Below are positions 1 to 8,608 of a stretch of DNA of 37,532 bases, piece after piece. Source of the stretch: G020354785 sp964534745. GTDB lineage: Bacteria > Bacteroidota > Bacteroidia > Bacteroidales > UBA10428. Numbering within the stretch: the stretch's first letter is position 1; every line of letters begins with the position of its first letter. The stretch lies in assembly GCA_964534745.1 (NCBI GenBank), contig CAZHQW010000033.1:1-37532 (forward strand). Reading direction: 5' to 3'. The position numbers were made by a program, and so were the translations under genes. The notes below the pieces were generated by a model. The model was not told the DNA's origin and did no database searches. It was given only the letters and a program-made list of their open reading frames with translations.

Positions 1-329
1 GCAAATAAAGGAAGCAGGTAGGGTGCAAGTGTAGGTATAATTCCTATCCGCAACCGGCCTTTTATCTCTTTCTTAAGTGTTTTGACCATTTCATTAATCT
101 TATTAAACTCCCTTATCGCCGTCCTTGCCAGTTTGATTATCTCGGCCCCTGCAGCAGTCGGTATAACGGGGTGTATCTTCCTGTTAAATATTAGTATTCC
201 AATTTCCTCTTCCAGCTTTTGAATTTGCATGCTTAAGGTCGGCTGCGTGACAAAACATTTTTCGGCTGCGGTGGCAAAATGGCGATAACTATCGACTGCG
301 ACCACATATTCCAATTGATTAATAGTCAT
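1..329 (-). CDS. oxyR: OxyR-type LysR family transcriptional regulator (N-terminal 109 residues, cut by window edge)
   Basis: Reading the minus strand from the ATG at 329-327 gives a protein starting MTINQLEYVVAVDSYRHFAT. It has the LysR winged helix-turn-helix at about residues 4-60, including the recognition-helix pattern CFVTQPTLSMQIQKLEEEIG. The linker helix and the first strand of the effector domain (GRLRIGIIPTLAPYLL) follow before the window ends, so the peroxide-sensing cysteines are not visible. The text closely resembles Bacteroidota OxyR, the activator of peroxide-defence genes. The divergent neighbour is a Dps-like ferritin, a classic OxyR target, which supports the assignment. 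The start is fixed by the conserved MTI-QLEYVVAV opening; an inverted repeat of OxyR-site shape lies 18 bases upstream. OxyR is an inference from the N-terminus and context; another LysR member is possible. Confidence 0.8.
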   Translation of the reverse strand, partial: MTINQLEYVVAVDSYRHFATAAEKCFVTQPTLSMQIQKLEEEIGILIFNRKIHPVIPTAAGAEIIKLARTAIREFNKINEMVKTLKKEIKGRLRIGIIPTLAPYLLPLF

Positions 330-346
330 GTTAATAGTTTTAGTAT

Positions 347-361
347 ATAGATAAAATCTAT
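347..361. promoter_or_regulatory. Candidate OxyR/LysR operator, ATAG-N7-CTAT inverted repeat
   Basis: The bases ATAGAT AAA ATCTAT form a perfect 6+6 inverted repeat with a 3-base spacer. This also reads as ATAG-N7-CTAT, the exact half of the tandem motif known for enterobacterial OxyR. It lies in the AT-rich gap between the divergent regulator and the Dps-like gene, just upstream of the regulator start. A second ATAG-N7-CTAT copy in the expected phase is not clear. Its role as an autoregulatory or ferritin-controlling site is inferred. Confidence 0.5.
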
Positions 362-392
362 AATGTAATAAAATAAATCGATTTGATTTATA

Positions 393-400
393 CAAATATA
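393..400 (-). promoter_or_regulatory. Candidate -7 box for the LysR regulator
   Basis: On the minus strand these bases read TATATTTG, a full match to the Bacteroidota -7 consensus TAnnTTTG. No clear -33 TTG lies at the usual distance, so support is partial. If used, the transcript would start near 385 and the inverted repeat at 347-361 would lie inside its leader, which fits autorepression. Confidence 0.35.
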
Positions 401-448
401 TTAAATAATTTTATATAAAATAATTAGTATTAATTTAAAAATGAAAAT

Positions 449-1006
449 ATGGCAAAAGTTGCTAGACAAATTGTTGAAAAATCGGGTGTCGATTTGGACA
501 AACTGATAAAGTTACTGGTTAGGAATGCTGCTGCAGAATTGACCACTTACTATTATTATACTATACTTAGGATTAATCTGATAGGCCTCGATGGTGAAGG
601 GCTGAAGACTATTACTGAGGATGCAAGAATTGAGGACCGTAATCATTTTGAAGCCCTGGTTCCGCGCATATATGAGCTTGGAGGTAAATTGCCTGGAAGT
701 ATGACTGAATTTCATGATCTTTCAGCATGTCCTCCTGCCCATTTGCCTGATGATCCTACTAATGTTCAGGAAATACTGAAAGTGCTTGTGGAAGCTGAAC
801 GCTGTGCAGTGAAGGGATACAATGAAATTTGTAACATGACTTTTGGAAAGGACCACAGGACGTATGAACTGGCCCTGGCTATTCTTAATGAAGAAATACA
901 GCATGAAGCCTGGTTTTCGGAATTTCTGGGAGAAGGTCCTTCAGGTCATATGCAAAGGCCTGCTGACGTCAAGTCACCTTATACAGGAAAGTATTTAAAA
1001 TTTTGA
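449..1006 (+). CDS. Dps-like ferritin (DPSL / thioferritin)
   Basis: This 185-residue ferritin-like four-helix protein would form a hollow cage that oxidises and stores iron with peroxide and so limits Fenton damage. Likely ferroxidase ligands sit in E30 of helix 1, the EDRNH segment (E62, H66), the VEAER segment near 114-118 and EEIQHE (E149, H152). Cys94 in SACPPAHL, Cys119 in AERCAVK and Cys128 in NEIC match the cysteine cluster that sets the DPSL subfamily (described in Sulfolobus and Bacteroides fragilis) apart from ordinary Dps. The ATG at 449 is chosen over one at 441, which is out of frame. The gene diverges from an OxyR-type regulator, so peroxide induction is likely. A shared hairpin terminator follows. 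The subfamily call is from motif recognition, not alignment. Confidence 0.85.
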   Translation: MAKVARQIVEKSGVDLDKLIKLLVRNAAAELTTYYYYTILRINLIGLDGEGLKTITEDARIEDRNHFEALVPRIYELGGKLPGSMTEFHDLSACPPAHLPDDPTNVQEILKVLVEAERCAVKGYNEICNMTFGKDHRTYELALAILNEEIQHEAWFSEFLGEGPSGHMQRPADVKSPYTGKYLKF

Positions 1007-1015
1007 ATTAGCTAA

Positions 1016-1059
1016 TAAGACCGGTCAAAATAAGCCTGTTTTTTTATTGACCGGTTTTT
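1016..1059. terminator. Bidirectional hairpin terminator between dps-like gene and epimerase
   Basis: ACCGGTCAA (1020-1028) pairs with TTGACCGGT (1047-1055), flanked by A-rich bases on the left and a T run (1055-1059) on the right. This gives a rho-independent shape on both strands. The right arm includes the last codons and stop of the epimerase gene, so one hairpin would serve both converging genes. Confidence 0.7.
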
Positions 1060-2261
1060 AAGTCCGTTAACCGGTTTATAACCTCTATACATGTTCTTGT
1101 ATTGTGGTACGGGCATTTCCAGAAACCTGCCTTTTCATCTTCACTGTATGGGACACCTTTACTGTCAACTTTCGAGAACCACTCGCCATGCTCGTGATCA
1201 ATGATGAAGGAGTCAATGAAATTCCACAGTTTTAGTGCCCTGTCAAGATATGCCTCATCACTGCTTATCTGGTACGCATTCACCAGTCCCACCAATGCCT
1301 CGGCTTGCACCCACCAGTGCTTATCATAATCAACATGTCCTGTATCAACGTTTCTTTCATTGATTATCCCCCCGTTTGAATCAAAAGCTTCATTTATGAA
1401 CGTATCGACCATATTAAGAGCCATACCCCTGGCTCTTTTAATAAGGGACTGATCTTTTAACACCTCTGCGGCTTCTGTGAAAAGCCATGAGAATTCTATA
1501 TCATGGCCGAATGAAATTATGTTGTCGGTTAATCTCCAGTCTTCGCTGAAAAAAAGGTTAAGATGGTTTTTATTGTTAACAAAGTAGTCATTAAAAACGT
1601 TTATCAGCCTTTTCAATGAGTCGCCTACAATCTTTTCAGTCCATACCCTGTATAGACTTGTATAGGCTTCAAGAACATGAAGGTGGGTGTTCATGGTCTT
1701 CCTGGAATTCCTGTCCTTTTCGCTCAGGCGCACATCTTCAAGGTCGTCCCAGTTCTCGCTAAAGGCTTCAATATAGCCCCCATATCGCCTGTCATAGCTG
1801 TGCTTCTCAAGCAGATGATAAATGCCCTTTGCCTTTTCCAGTGCTTCACTTTTCCCCCTTAGCCTGTAATATTCTGAGAGGGCATATATGGCAAATGCCT
1901 GGGCATAGACCTGCTTTTTAGTGCTCAGGGGCTGCCCCCTGTAATCCAGCTCCCAGTAAACACCTCCGTTTTTATTATCAAAAAACCTGTCTGAAATATA
2001 GGAATATGCCCTGTCAGCTATTTCAGCATAGCCGGCATCTTTAAGAAAGAGGCTTCCTGCAGAAAAGGCCCAAAGGATCCTTGTATTGAGGACTATTCCC
2101 TTGCCTGCTTTTTCATTTGCTTTATTATCCGGTCCGACATAGCCGGCAAAACCTCCATGTTTATTATCTATGGCATATTGCGCCCAGTAGTCAAGGATAT
2201 TATTCCTAAGTATTGCAGATAGACTGCCCTTTAATGATTCTTTATCCTGACTTAATGACAT
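1044..2261 (-). CDS. AGE-family mannobiose/cellobiose 2-epimerase
   Basis: This 405-residue cytoplasmic enzyme has no signal peptide and has the repeated helix-hairpin (alpha/alpha)6 signature of the N-acylglucosamine 2-epimerase family. Visible active-site text includes the histidine segment MNTHLHVLEAY (H193/H195), SFGHDIE (H253), DYDKHWW (W316/W317) and CPYHNTR (H386). H253 and H386 correspond to the catalytic histidines described for Rhodothermus marinus cellobiose 2-epimerase. The reaction converts beta-1,4-mannobiose to mannosyl-glucose (or cellobiose to glucosyl-mannose). It is the last gene of a mannan operon, 25 bases after the GH130 phosphorylase that uses its product, so mannobiose 2-epimerase is the likeliest physiological role. 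A simple N-acylglucosamine 2-epimerase is less likely given the neighbours. Confidence 0.88.
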   Translation of the reverse strand: MSLSQDKESLKGSLSAILRNNILDYWAQYAIDNKHGGFAGYVGPDNKANEKAGKGIVLNTRILWAFSAGSLFLKDAGYAEIADRAYSYISDRFFDNKNGGVYWELDYRGQPLSTKKQVYAQAFAIYALSEYYRLRGKSEALEKAKGIYHLLEKHSYDRRYGGYIEAFSENWDDLEDVRLSEKDRNSRKTMNTHLHVLEAYTSLYRVWTEKIVGDSLKRLINVFNDYFVNNKNHLNLFFSEDWRLTDNIISFGHDIEFSWLFTEAAEVLKDQSLIKRARGMALNMVDTFINEAFDSNGGIINERNVDTGHVDYDKHWWVQAEALVGLVNAYQISSDEAYLDRALKLWNFIDSFIIDHEHGEWFSKVDSKGVPYSEDEKAGFWKCPYHNTRTCIEVINRLTDLKTGQ

Positions 2262-2286
2262 TGATCGGATTTTAATAAAATAATGT

Positions 2287-3465
2287 TTATTTGCTTTTTT
2301 TCATCAGCAAAAGATTTCTCTCTATCAGCCTGTTGATATTTTCAACCGACCTGCCTGTCCTGAATCCGTCTGCAGGAGTATTCATAACGTAGTTTATAAG
2401 CCTGTCTATGCTCGAAACAGCAACGTGCATCCTTGTGTCTGACGATGCATAATATATAAATACCGTGCCATCGTCGTCCATGATCCATCCGTTTGAAAAC
2501 AGGACGTTTGACACGTCACCGACACGCTCCTCATTTAAGGGTGCCATAAAATGGCCGGCGGGGAGGTATATTATTTTTGAAATATCATCAAGATCCGTCA
2601 TGAACATATACAATACATACCTTAGTCCCGCTGCGGTATTTCTAACACCGTGTGCAAGGTGAAGCCACCCTTCCCTTGTCTTCAGGGGTGCCGGACCAAG
2701 TCCGTTTTTGAGCTCATAAATAGTATGATAGGCTTTCTGGTTAATGATAGTCTCATTAAGCACAACCGGATTTTCCATATCATCCACATACCCCAGTCCG
2801 ATCCCTCCGCCGCTTCCCACGTCAATAAATCCCTCCTGCGGCCTGGTGTAAAGGGCATACTTGTTGTTTACAAACTCGGGATGGAGCACTACGTTCCTCT
2901 GCTGCCCTGTGTTGGAAACAAGGTCAGGCAGCCTTTCCCATTTGATAAGATCCCTGGTCCTCGCTATGCCGGCTTTTGCCACTGCCGAGCTGGTGTCTCC
3001 TTTCGGGGCATCAGGGTCTTTCCTCTCGGTGCAGAATATTCCATATATCCAACCGTCCTCATGTAATGTTAATCTCATATCATATACGTTAACATCAGGC
3101 TCATGAGTCTCGGGCATGGTTATGGGCCGTTCGCGGAACCTGAAATTGTCTGTTCCATTCGGACTCTCAGCTACTGCAAAAAAAGACTTCCTGTCACATC
3201 CCTCGACCCTTGCTACCAAAAGATATTTGTTTTTAAGCTTTATAGCACCGGCATTGAATACCGAGTTTATACCTATACGCTGCATGCAGTAAGGATTCCT
3301 GTTAGGATCATAATCATACTTCCAGTATACCGGGATATGACCGGCTGTGAGGATAGGATATCTGTATCTGTCATAAATACCTTCGGACTCTTCCAGCCTC
3401 TCGTTTTTCCTCGTTACCAGTGCTTCATAACGGCTGGTTAAAAGATTAATTCTATTCTTAGCCAT
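2287..3465 (-). CDS. GH130 4-O-beta-D-mannosyl-D-glucose phosphorylase
   Basis: The 392-residue soluble protein carries the GH130 five-bladed beta-propeller text, including INSVFNAGAIKLKNKYLLVARVEG and the catalytic segment HEPDVNVYDMRLTLHEDG. D129 there matches the proton-donor Asp of the Bacteroides fragilis enzyme. The opening with its long N-terminal helix is typical of GH130 subfamily 1. The enzyme splits mannosyl-beta-1,4-glucose with phosphate into alpha-mannose-1-phosphate and glucose in the cytoplasm, saving one ATP. It sits 32 bases after the mannanase and 25 before the epimerase on the same strand, the partners expected from the described Bacteroides mannan pathway. A mannosyl-oligosaccharide phosphorylase (subfamily 2) is the main alternative. 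Confidence 0.9.
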   Translation of the reverse strand: MAKNRINLLTSRYEALVTRKNERLEESEGIYDRYRYPILTAGHIPVYWKYDYDPNRNPYCMQRIGINSVFNAGAIKLKNKYLLVARVEGCDRKSFFAVAESPNGTDNFRFRERPITMPETHEPDVNVYDMRLTLHEDGWIYGIFCTERKDPDAPKGDTSSAVAKAGIARTRDLIKWERLPDLVSNTGQQRNVVLHPEFVNNKYALYTRPQEGFIDVGSGGGIGLGYVDDMENPVVLNETIINQKAYHTIYELKNGLGPAPLKTREGWLHLAHGVRNTAAGLRYVLYMFMTDLDDISKIIYLPAGHFMAPLNEERVGDVSNVLFSNGWIMDDDGTVFIYYASSDTRMHVAVSSIDRLINYVMNTPADGFRTGRSVENINRLIERNLLLMKKSK

Positions 3466-3497
3466 AGTATTAATTTTTATTTCCTGTTTATTTTTTT

Positions 3498-4598
3498 CTA
3501 TTTGTGTTTTAAGTCCTGTATGTCCTTTGCATAATTAATAACAATATCCAGCGGATATTTATTCTTCATGAAGCGCAGTGCGGGAGCGGCATCCTCGAGG
3601 CTGCCTTGTCCGTCATGGCCCTGCCATGACCATGATAAAGCTCCTGCATAGCCTTTATGATAGAGCGAATTATGGGCAGCAATAATATCAATTCCTTCAA
3701 CGGGACCCATAGCAGAGAATTCGCCGACCACCATCGGCTTATCCAGCTGCCAGTATGATGCAGGATGATGAAAAGGCGAGTATTCTTCCTTTGCCCAGTC
3801 ATAATAATGCACCATATAGAAATCCAGTGTTCCAAGGCTGTCTTTACCTGCTTCAATAAGCTTATCATCACTGTAAAGATTCTTGTTTTTTCGGCTTGTC
3901 TCTATGTCTGTAAGTACTTTGAAGGACCAGCAGCCATTGCTTACCAGTGCATCGGGATCGGTACGGTGAATAGCTCCTGCCGCCATATTTATGAATCTCT
4001 GTATATGCGGCTCGAATACAGTTTTAGCCGGGGTCCACCCTCCCCATTCTATGTCCGAGGCCATGCCTTCAGCTTCATTGAATATCTCCCAGCATAATAT
4101 GGCGGGGTGCCCTTTTAATGCCTTTACCATGGGAGTTAATGCATTATCGATATAAGCCTGCGTGTATTCAGCATCTTCAAGAAGCTTCAGGTTTCTTTCA
4201 TGGTTTTTTCCCCCGGCATTGGGCTGTAACATATCAAATGACCACAGGCATAATATCAGGGAAATATCCCTTTCACGGGCAAGATCAAGAGCCAGCTTAA
4301 TGTTTTTGATATCTGACTCTCCCGGTCCGCTTACTTTGCCTTCGGTGAAAACCGGACTGTAACGCCCGTTAACATGCAGCCACCACCTTACACAATTGCC
4401 TCCTGCATCAGAAACTTCATCGAGTGCCCTTGTAAATTCCGGTTCATCAAACCGTGAAAGGTCTTTGGCAAAATCAATCCATGCCAGGTTAATTCCGCTT
4501 AAAAAGATTTCCTGGCCATTATGTATTATCCTGTTCTGTGGTATTATATTGCCCGTGCAGCATAACAAGACCACAGCCAGTATATATATTCTACTCAT
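3498..4598 (-). CDS. GH5-like (clan A) endo-beta-1,4-mannanase, exported
   Basis: The 366-residue protein starts with a hydrophobic signal segment (residues 3-14, LAVVLLCC) whose two Cys (13, 14) could serve as a weak lipobox, so it may be a lipoprotein or a periplasmic enzyme. The TIM-barrel text shows VRWWLHVNG, the acid/base motif CWEIFNEAEG with E175, MVHYYDW, and the nucleophile motif VVGEFSA with E293. That is the NE...GE pattern of clan GH-A mannanases. It would hydrolyse beta-mannan or manno-oligosaccharides outside the inner membrane. It leads the operon whose next two genes handle the released mannobiose. No SusCD pair or sugar transporter lies nearby, so import must be encoded elsewhere. 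The exact GH5 subfamily cannot be assigned from the sequence alone. Confidence 0.82.
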   Translation of the reverse strand: MSRIYILAVVLLCCTGNIIPQNRIIHNGQEIFLSGINLAWIDFAKDLSRFDEPEFTRALDEVSDAGGNCVRWWLHVNGRYSPVFTEGKVSGPGESDIKNIKLALDLARERDISLILCLWSFDMLQPNAGGKNHERNLKLLEDAEYTQAYIDNALTPMVKALKGHPAILCWEIFNEAEGMASDIEWGGWTPAKTVFEPHIQRFINMAAGAIHRTDPDALVSNGCWSFKVLTDIETSRKNKNLYSDDKLIEAGKDSLGTLDFYMVHYYDWAKEEYSPFHHPASYWQLDKPMVVGEFSAMGPVEGIDIIAAHNSLYHKGYAGALSWSWQGHDGQGSLEDAAPALRFMKNKYPLDIVINYAKDIQDLKHK

Positions 4599-4623
4599 TA
4601 TATTGTTTATTCAAATTATTTAT

Positions 4624-4635
4624 AAACAGCTGTTT
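4624..4635. promoter_or_regulatory. 12-bp palindrome upstream of the mannan operon
   Basis: AAACAGCTGTTT is a perfect palindrome 26 bases before the mannanase start and about 140 before the divergent histidine kinase. It has the size of a dimeric repressor site, but no matching regulator is in the window. Its role is inferred from position only. Confidence 0.3.
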
Positions 4636-4776
4636 TGCATGATTAATAAACTGCAATAATAGCACATTCATAAAACTTAAAAAAAGAACACCGGAAATAA
4701 TTTTATTCATAAAAAAAGAGTATATTTATTTAGCTAAGTGATCATCTCTAAGTAAGCCTTCATTTGTTTAAGCACA

Positions 4777-7125
4777 ATGACCAAAGCAAAATCCACATAC
4801 TCGGGAATGGAGAGAATGATAAAGGATTACATCAAGGATGATAATGAGTTTGTATTCATTTTAAAGGAGCTCTTTTATACCATGCCCCAGGGTGTGGTAT
4901 TACAGGATGATAAAGGTATCATAACACTGGCAAATCCTACTGCTGAAAAAATACTGGGATTAACGTTAAATCAGATGCTGGGCCGCACATCAATCGATGC
5001 ACGCTGGCATGCCATTCATGAAGACGGCTCACCTTTCCCGGGCGATACGCATCCTGCTATGATTGCACTGAAAACAGGCAGTGCCGTTCATGATACCATT
5101 ATGGGCGTTTTTCATCCCAAAGAAAACATGTATATATGGATAAACATAAATGCATATCCGTTATTCAAGCCTGGAAAGAAAAAGCCGTATCTGGTTTATG
5201 CTGTTTTTGAAGATATAACTAACCGCAAGAAAGCTGAAGGCTCGCTTATTGAAAGCGAGGAGAGGTACCGTTATTATATTGAATCATCTCCGCTTGGAAT
5301 ATTAATACATAATAAGGAGGGGAAAATACTTGTATATAATAAGGAACTGGAGAATATTACCGGCTACTCAAAGGAAGAATCCACTGATATAGATATGTGG
5401 ATCAATAAGATGTATCCCGATGAAAAATACAGGAATGCAGTTCTGAGGGAAAGAGAAAGAATCAGTACGGGAGAAAATCCCAGGATTAAGGAGGCAGTTA
5501 TAACACGCAGGGATGGTAAAAAGAGAATTTGCCAGTTTGTTTCCAGGATGACCGGTAAAGGGATACGGACTGTCTTTATAAATGATATCACTGAAAGCAA
5601 ATATATGGAAGATGCGCTGCGGGAAAGTGAAGAAAGGTTCAGGGCTTTTATTGAGAAAGCACCTATGGGTATTGTTGTACATGACATGAAGGGACGCATT
5701 CTTATCGCTAACAGCCTTACATATAAATATACCGGGTATTCGGCCGATGAGATCCTTGAAAAAAACGTTTCGGACATAGACCATGCTATTATTCCCCAGG
5801 AACACAGAAGAATATACTGGCAGAACATGAAGGTTGGGGAGCATGTGGTGATTGATGCAATACATCAGAGGAAAGACAAGACAACCTATCCTGCTAAAGT
5901 ATACCTTGTAAAAATTGTAATAAGGCTGAAACCACTTATTCTGGCATTTACACGAGATATTACACAACAGAAGGAATATGAAATAGAGCTTAAAGAAGCC
6001 AAAGAAAAGGCTGAAGAGAGCGGCAGGCTGAAATCAGCCTTCCTCGCAAACATGTCCCATGAGATACGTACACCCTTAAACGGGATATTAGGATTTGCCA
6101 ATATGTTAAAAAAATCTGAACTTACTGATGCCAAGCGCGATCACTATATCGATATAATACAGGAAGGGGGACAACGGCTCCTGCAGATAGTCAACGATGT
6201 TATTGATATCTCTAAAATTGAAGCCAGGCAAATTAAGATAACCGAATCAGAAACATGCCTCAATGAAGTGCTTAACGAGCTTTTTACTTTTTATAAACCC
6301 CTGGCAAAGAAAAATTCAATTGACCTGTCTCTTAAAAAAACACTGTCTGACAATAAGTCCAATATCCTGGTCGACCAGACAAAATTGAAGCAGATATTGC
6401 AGAACCTGCTGAGTAATGCTATAAAATTTACTGAGAGCGGGCATATTAAATTCGGATACATTTTGAAAAATGGATACCTGGAGTTTTATGTCGAGGATAC
6501 AGGAATTGGCATTGATCCCGAATTACATGACAAGGTCTTTGAGCGCTTCAGGCAGGTTGAGACAGGATTTGAAAGGACTTACGGGGGGACCGGACTGGGA
6601 CTGTCAATCGCAAAGGCTTACGTGGAAGAGATGAAGGGTAAGATATGGATTTCATCAAAACCTGGCAAAGGATCAAGGTTCATCTTCTCAATACCGTATA
6701 AGCATATTGATAAAAAGAAAAAGAGAACCTCAAAGGATAAAAGTAATAGTTACATCAAAGGCCTGAAGGTTCTTATAGTCGAGGACGATGATGTTAATTA
6801 TATTTATCTCAGTGAAATAATGGGTAGTATAAAAGCAAAGGTGTTGCATACCAGGAATGGTGCCGATACATTAAAGCTGTTTAAAAGGAATAATCAAATT
6901 GACATAGTTTTGATGGATATTAAGCTACCTGACATGTCAGGTTATGACGTAACCGGGGAGCTGAAAAAAATTAAACCCTCTGTACATGTCATAGCGCAGA
7001 CTGCATATGCAATGACCGGGGACAGGGAAAAAGCCCTTGAGAGCGGCTGTGATGAATATTTGGCAAAACCAATAAGGCAGGAAGAACTGCTTAACCTGAT
7101 AATGAAATACAGGAAAAGCCATTAA
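4777..7125 (+). CDS. Soluble triple-PAS hybrid sensor histidine kinase with receiver domain
   Basis: This 782-residue protein has no signal peptide or membrane segment and should sense in the cytoplasm. Domains in order are PAS 1 (about 28-155, with NPTAEKILG and ending EDITNRKKAE), PAS 2 (157-280), PAS 3 (281-405, ending RDITQQKEYE), a HisKA domain with H-box NMSHEIRTPLNG (H428), and an HATPase domain with N-box NLLSNAIKF (N547), G1 DTGIGID (574-580) and G2 GGTGLGLSIAKA. A receiver domain (664-780) has acidic pocket EDDD, phospho-acceptor D714 in VLMDIKLPD and K764 in YLAKP. It lacks an output domain, so phosphate should pass on to a separate Hpt or regulator, none of which is nearby. It diverges from the mannan operon, but the absence of a periplasmic sensor and of an AraC domain argues against a hybrid two-component sugar sensor. 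Confidence 0.95.
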   Translation: MTKAKSTYSGMERMIKDYIKDDNEFVFILKELFYTMPQGVVLQDDKGIITLANPTAEKILGLTLNQMLGRTSIDARWHAIHEDGSPFPGDTHPAMIALKTGSAVHDTIMGVFHPKENMYIWININAYPLFKPGKKKPYLVYAVFEDITNRKKAEGSLIESEERYRYYIESSPLGILIHNKEGKILVYNKELENITGYSKEESTDIDMWINKMYPDEKYRNAVLRERERISTGENPRIKEAVITRRDGKKRICQFVSRMTGKGIRTVFINDITESKYMEDALRESEERFRAFIEKAPMGIVVHDMKGRILIANSLTYKYTGYSADEILEKNVSDIDHAIIPQEHRRIYWQNMKVGEHVVIDAIHQRKDKTTYPAKVYLVKIVIRLKPLILAFTRDITQQKEYEIELKEAKEKAEESGRLKSAFLANMSHEIRTPLNGILGFANMLKKSELTDAKRDHYIDIIQEGGQRLLQIVNDVIDISKIEARQIKITESETCLNEVLNELFTFYKPLAKKNSIDLSLKKTLSDNKSNILVDQTKLKQILQNLLSNAIKFTESGHIKFGYILKNGYLEFYVEDTGIGIDPELHDKVFERFRQVETGFERTYGGTGLGLSIAKAYVEEMKGKIWISSKPGKGSRFIFSIPYKHIDKKKKRTSKDKSNSYIKGLKVLIVEDDDVNYIYLSEIMGSIKAKVLHTRNGADTLKLFKRNNQIDIVLMDIKLPDMSGYDVTGELKKIKPSVHVIAQTAYAMTGDREKALESGCDEYLAKPIRQEELLNLIMKYRKSH

Positions 7126-7231
7126 GCTGACCTTCCCTTTTTATAGCTGATAACACCATTTTTCTGATTCTGGGACTGATTTTTTTATTATCTTGGCACT
7201 CCATTTTTATTTTTAAATGAGGAATGCTGTT

Positions 7232-8551
7232 ATGAAATCTTTAAATATAGCAATACTTGGCTGTGGAAATGTCGGGGGAGGGGTGGCCCGCATTTTAACA
7301 GAGCTTAAAGAGGAATTATCAGTAAAGGCATCATGTAACCTGGAATTAAAAAAGATTGTTGAGCTATATCCGGAAAACAGTATTAAAAGATTTGATCTGC
7401 CGGCAGGCTTATTCTGTGGAGGGGGCCGGGAATTGACAATGGCGGAGGCTGACAGATATATTGAAGAGCTGGTACATTCCGATGATATTGATATTATTGT
7501 CGAAGCTATTGGGGGCAGTGGGGATTCTATTTACAGGACAGCAATAGATATATGCAAATCAAAAAAGCATCTTGTTACCGCTAATAAAGCACTGCTCGCA
7601 GAAAGGGGTAAAGGTATATTCGATGCAGCCAATGAGAACAATGTTATTGTCGGTTACGAGGCTTCTGTATGCGCTGCTATTCCCATTGTCAAGACAATTA
7701 AGGAATGCTTTACCGGCGATAGCATTGTTTCAATATCAGGCATAATGAACGGCACAAGCAATTATATACTGTCAAAGATGCAGAATGAGAATCTTGAATT
7801 CAAGGAGGCTCTGAAAATGGCCAGGAAGGAAGGATATGCCGAAGCTGATCCAACCCTTGACATCAATGGATACGATGCAGGACATAAACTTATTATTCTG
7901 ATAAAACTGGCCTTTGGTATTAATATCACAATTAAAGATTTGTCAGTTAAGGGAATTGAAAATATTAACAAGGAAGATATAGGCTTTGCAACTGAAATTG
8001 ACAGCAAAATAAAACTAATATGTTACGCTAAAAGGATTGACGGCAAAATATATGCTACTGTCTGTCCGATGATGGTTAAGAACAGTAATTTCCTTTCCGA
8101 AGTAAACGGACCCACAAATGCAGTAAGAGTAATAAATAAGTACTCAGGGCGTCATATCCTTATAGGAAGCGGTGCAGGTTCACTGGAAACAGCCAGCTCT
8201 ATAGTGGCAGACATCGTTTTTATTGCCAGGTATTCTGCTAAAATGAAAAATGATTTTAAAAAATCGGATTTCAGTTTTATAAATCCAAGTCATTTTGTTT
8301 TTCCCTATATGATTATATTCGATACTGTTGATATCCCCGGCATAACGGGACTGGTAACAACCTCCGTCGGAAACCAGGATATTAACATAGATACTGTCGG
8401 ACATAACAGGCATATCAAGGACAAGGCCCTGTTTTCGGTTGCGACTACGCCCTGTACACTTCAGCAGGTTGAGAACGCAATAAAGGAGATTAGAAGCAGT
8501 AATCCGAAAGTACTGTTAAAGGAACCCAAGATTATGCCTATACTGTATTAA
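7232..8551 (+). CDS. hom: Homoserine dehydrogenase with C-terminal ACT domain
   Basis: The enzyme reduces aspartate semialdehyde to homoserine with NAD(P)H, the branch point to threonine and methionine. The nucleotide-binding motif GCGNVGGG follows the first strand (KSLNIAIL). VTANKALLAE, GIMNGTSNYIL and EADPTLDINGYDAGHKL, with the catalytic lysine in GHKL, are all intact. The last 80 residues (FPYMIIFDTVDIPGITG onward) form an ACT domain, which suggests feedback control by threonine. I prefer the ATG at 7232, beginning MKSLNIAIL directly before the Rossmann strand. An in-frame ATG at 7217 would add five residues. It stands alone here rather than fused to aspartate kinase, and is followed by two small exported proteins that need not be functionally linked. 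Confidence 0.93.
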   Translation: MKSLNIAILGCGNVGGGVARILTELKEELSVKASCNLELKKIVELYPENSIKRFDLPAGLFCGGGRELTMAEADRYIEELVHSDDIDIIVEAIGGSGDSIYRTAIDICKSKKHLVTANKALLAERGKGIFDAANENNVIVGYEASVCAAIPIVKTIKECFTGDSIVSISGIMNGTSNYILSKMQNENLEFKEALKMARKEGYAEADPTLDINGYDAGHKLIILIKLAFGINITIKDLSVKGIENINKEDIGFATEIDSKIKLICYAKRIDGKIYATVCPMMVKNSNFLSEVNGPTNAVRVINKYSGRHILIGSGAGSLETASSIVADIVFIARYSAKMKNDFKKSDFSFINPSHFVFPYMIIFDTVDIPGITGLVTTSVGNQDINIDTVGHNRHIKDKALFSVATTPCTLQQVENAIKEIRSSNPKVLLKEPKIMPILY

Positions 8552-8608
8552 AATATTTATAAATAATTGTGCGTTAATTATTAACCGGAAATTTAAATAA
8601 ATAAAACT

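Noticed and set aside
4777..7125. Hybrid two-component sugar sensor for the mannan operon
   Set aside because: The protein has no periplasmic sensor, no membrane segment and no AraC output domain. Only the divergent position links it to the operon.
7194..7209. TGGCAC upstream of homoserine dehydrogenase as a sigma-54 promoter
   Set aside because: The -24 half is perfect, but the expected -12 TTGC position reads TTTT, with no GC, so the element is incomplete.
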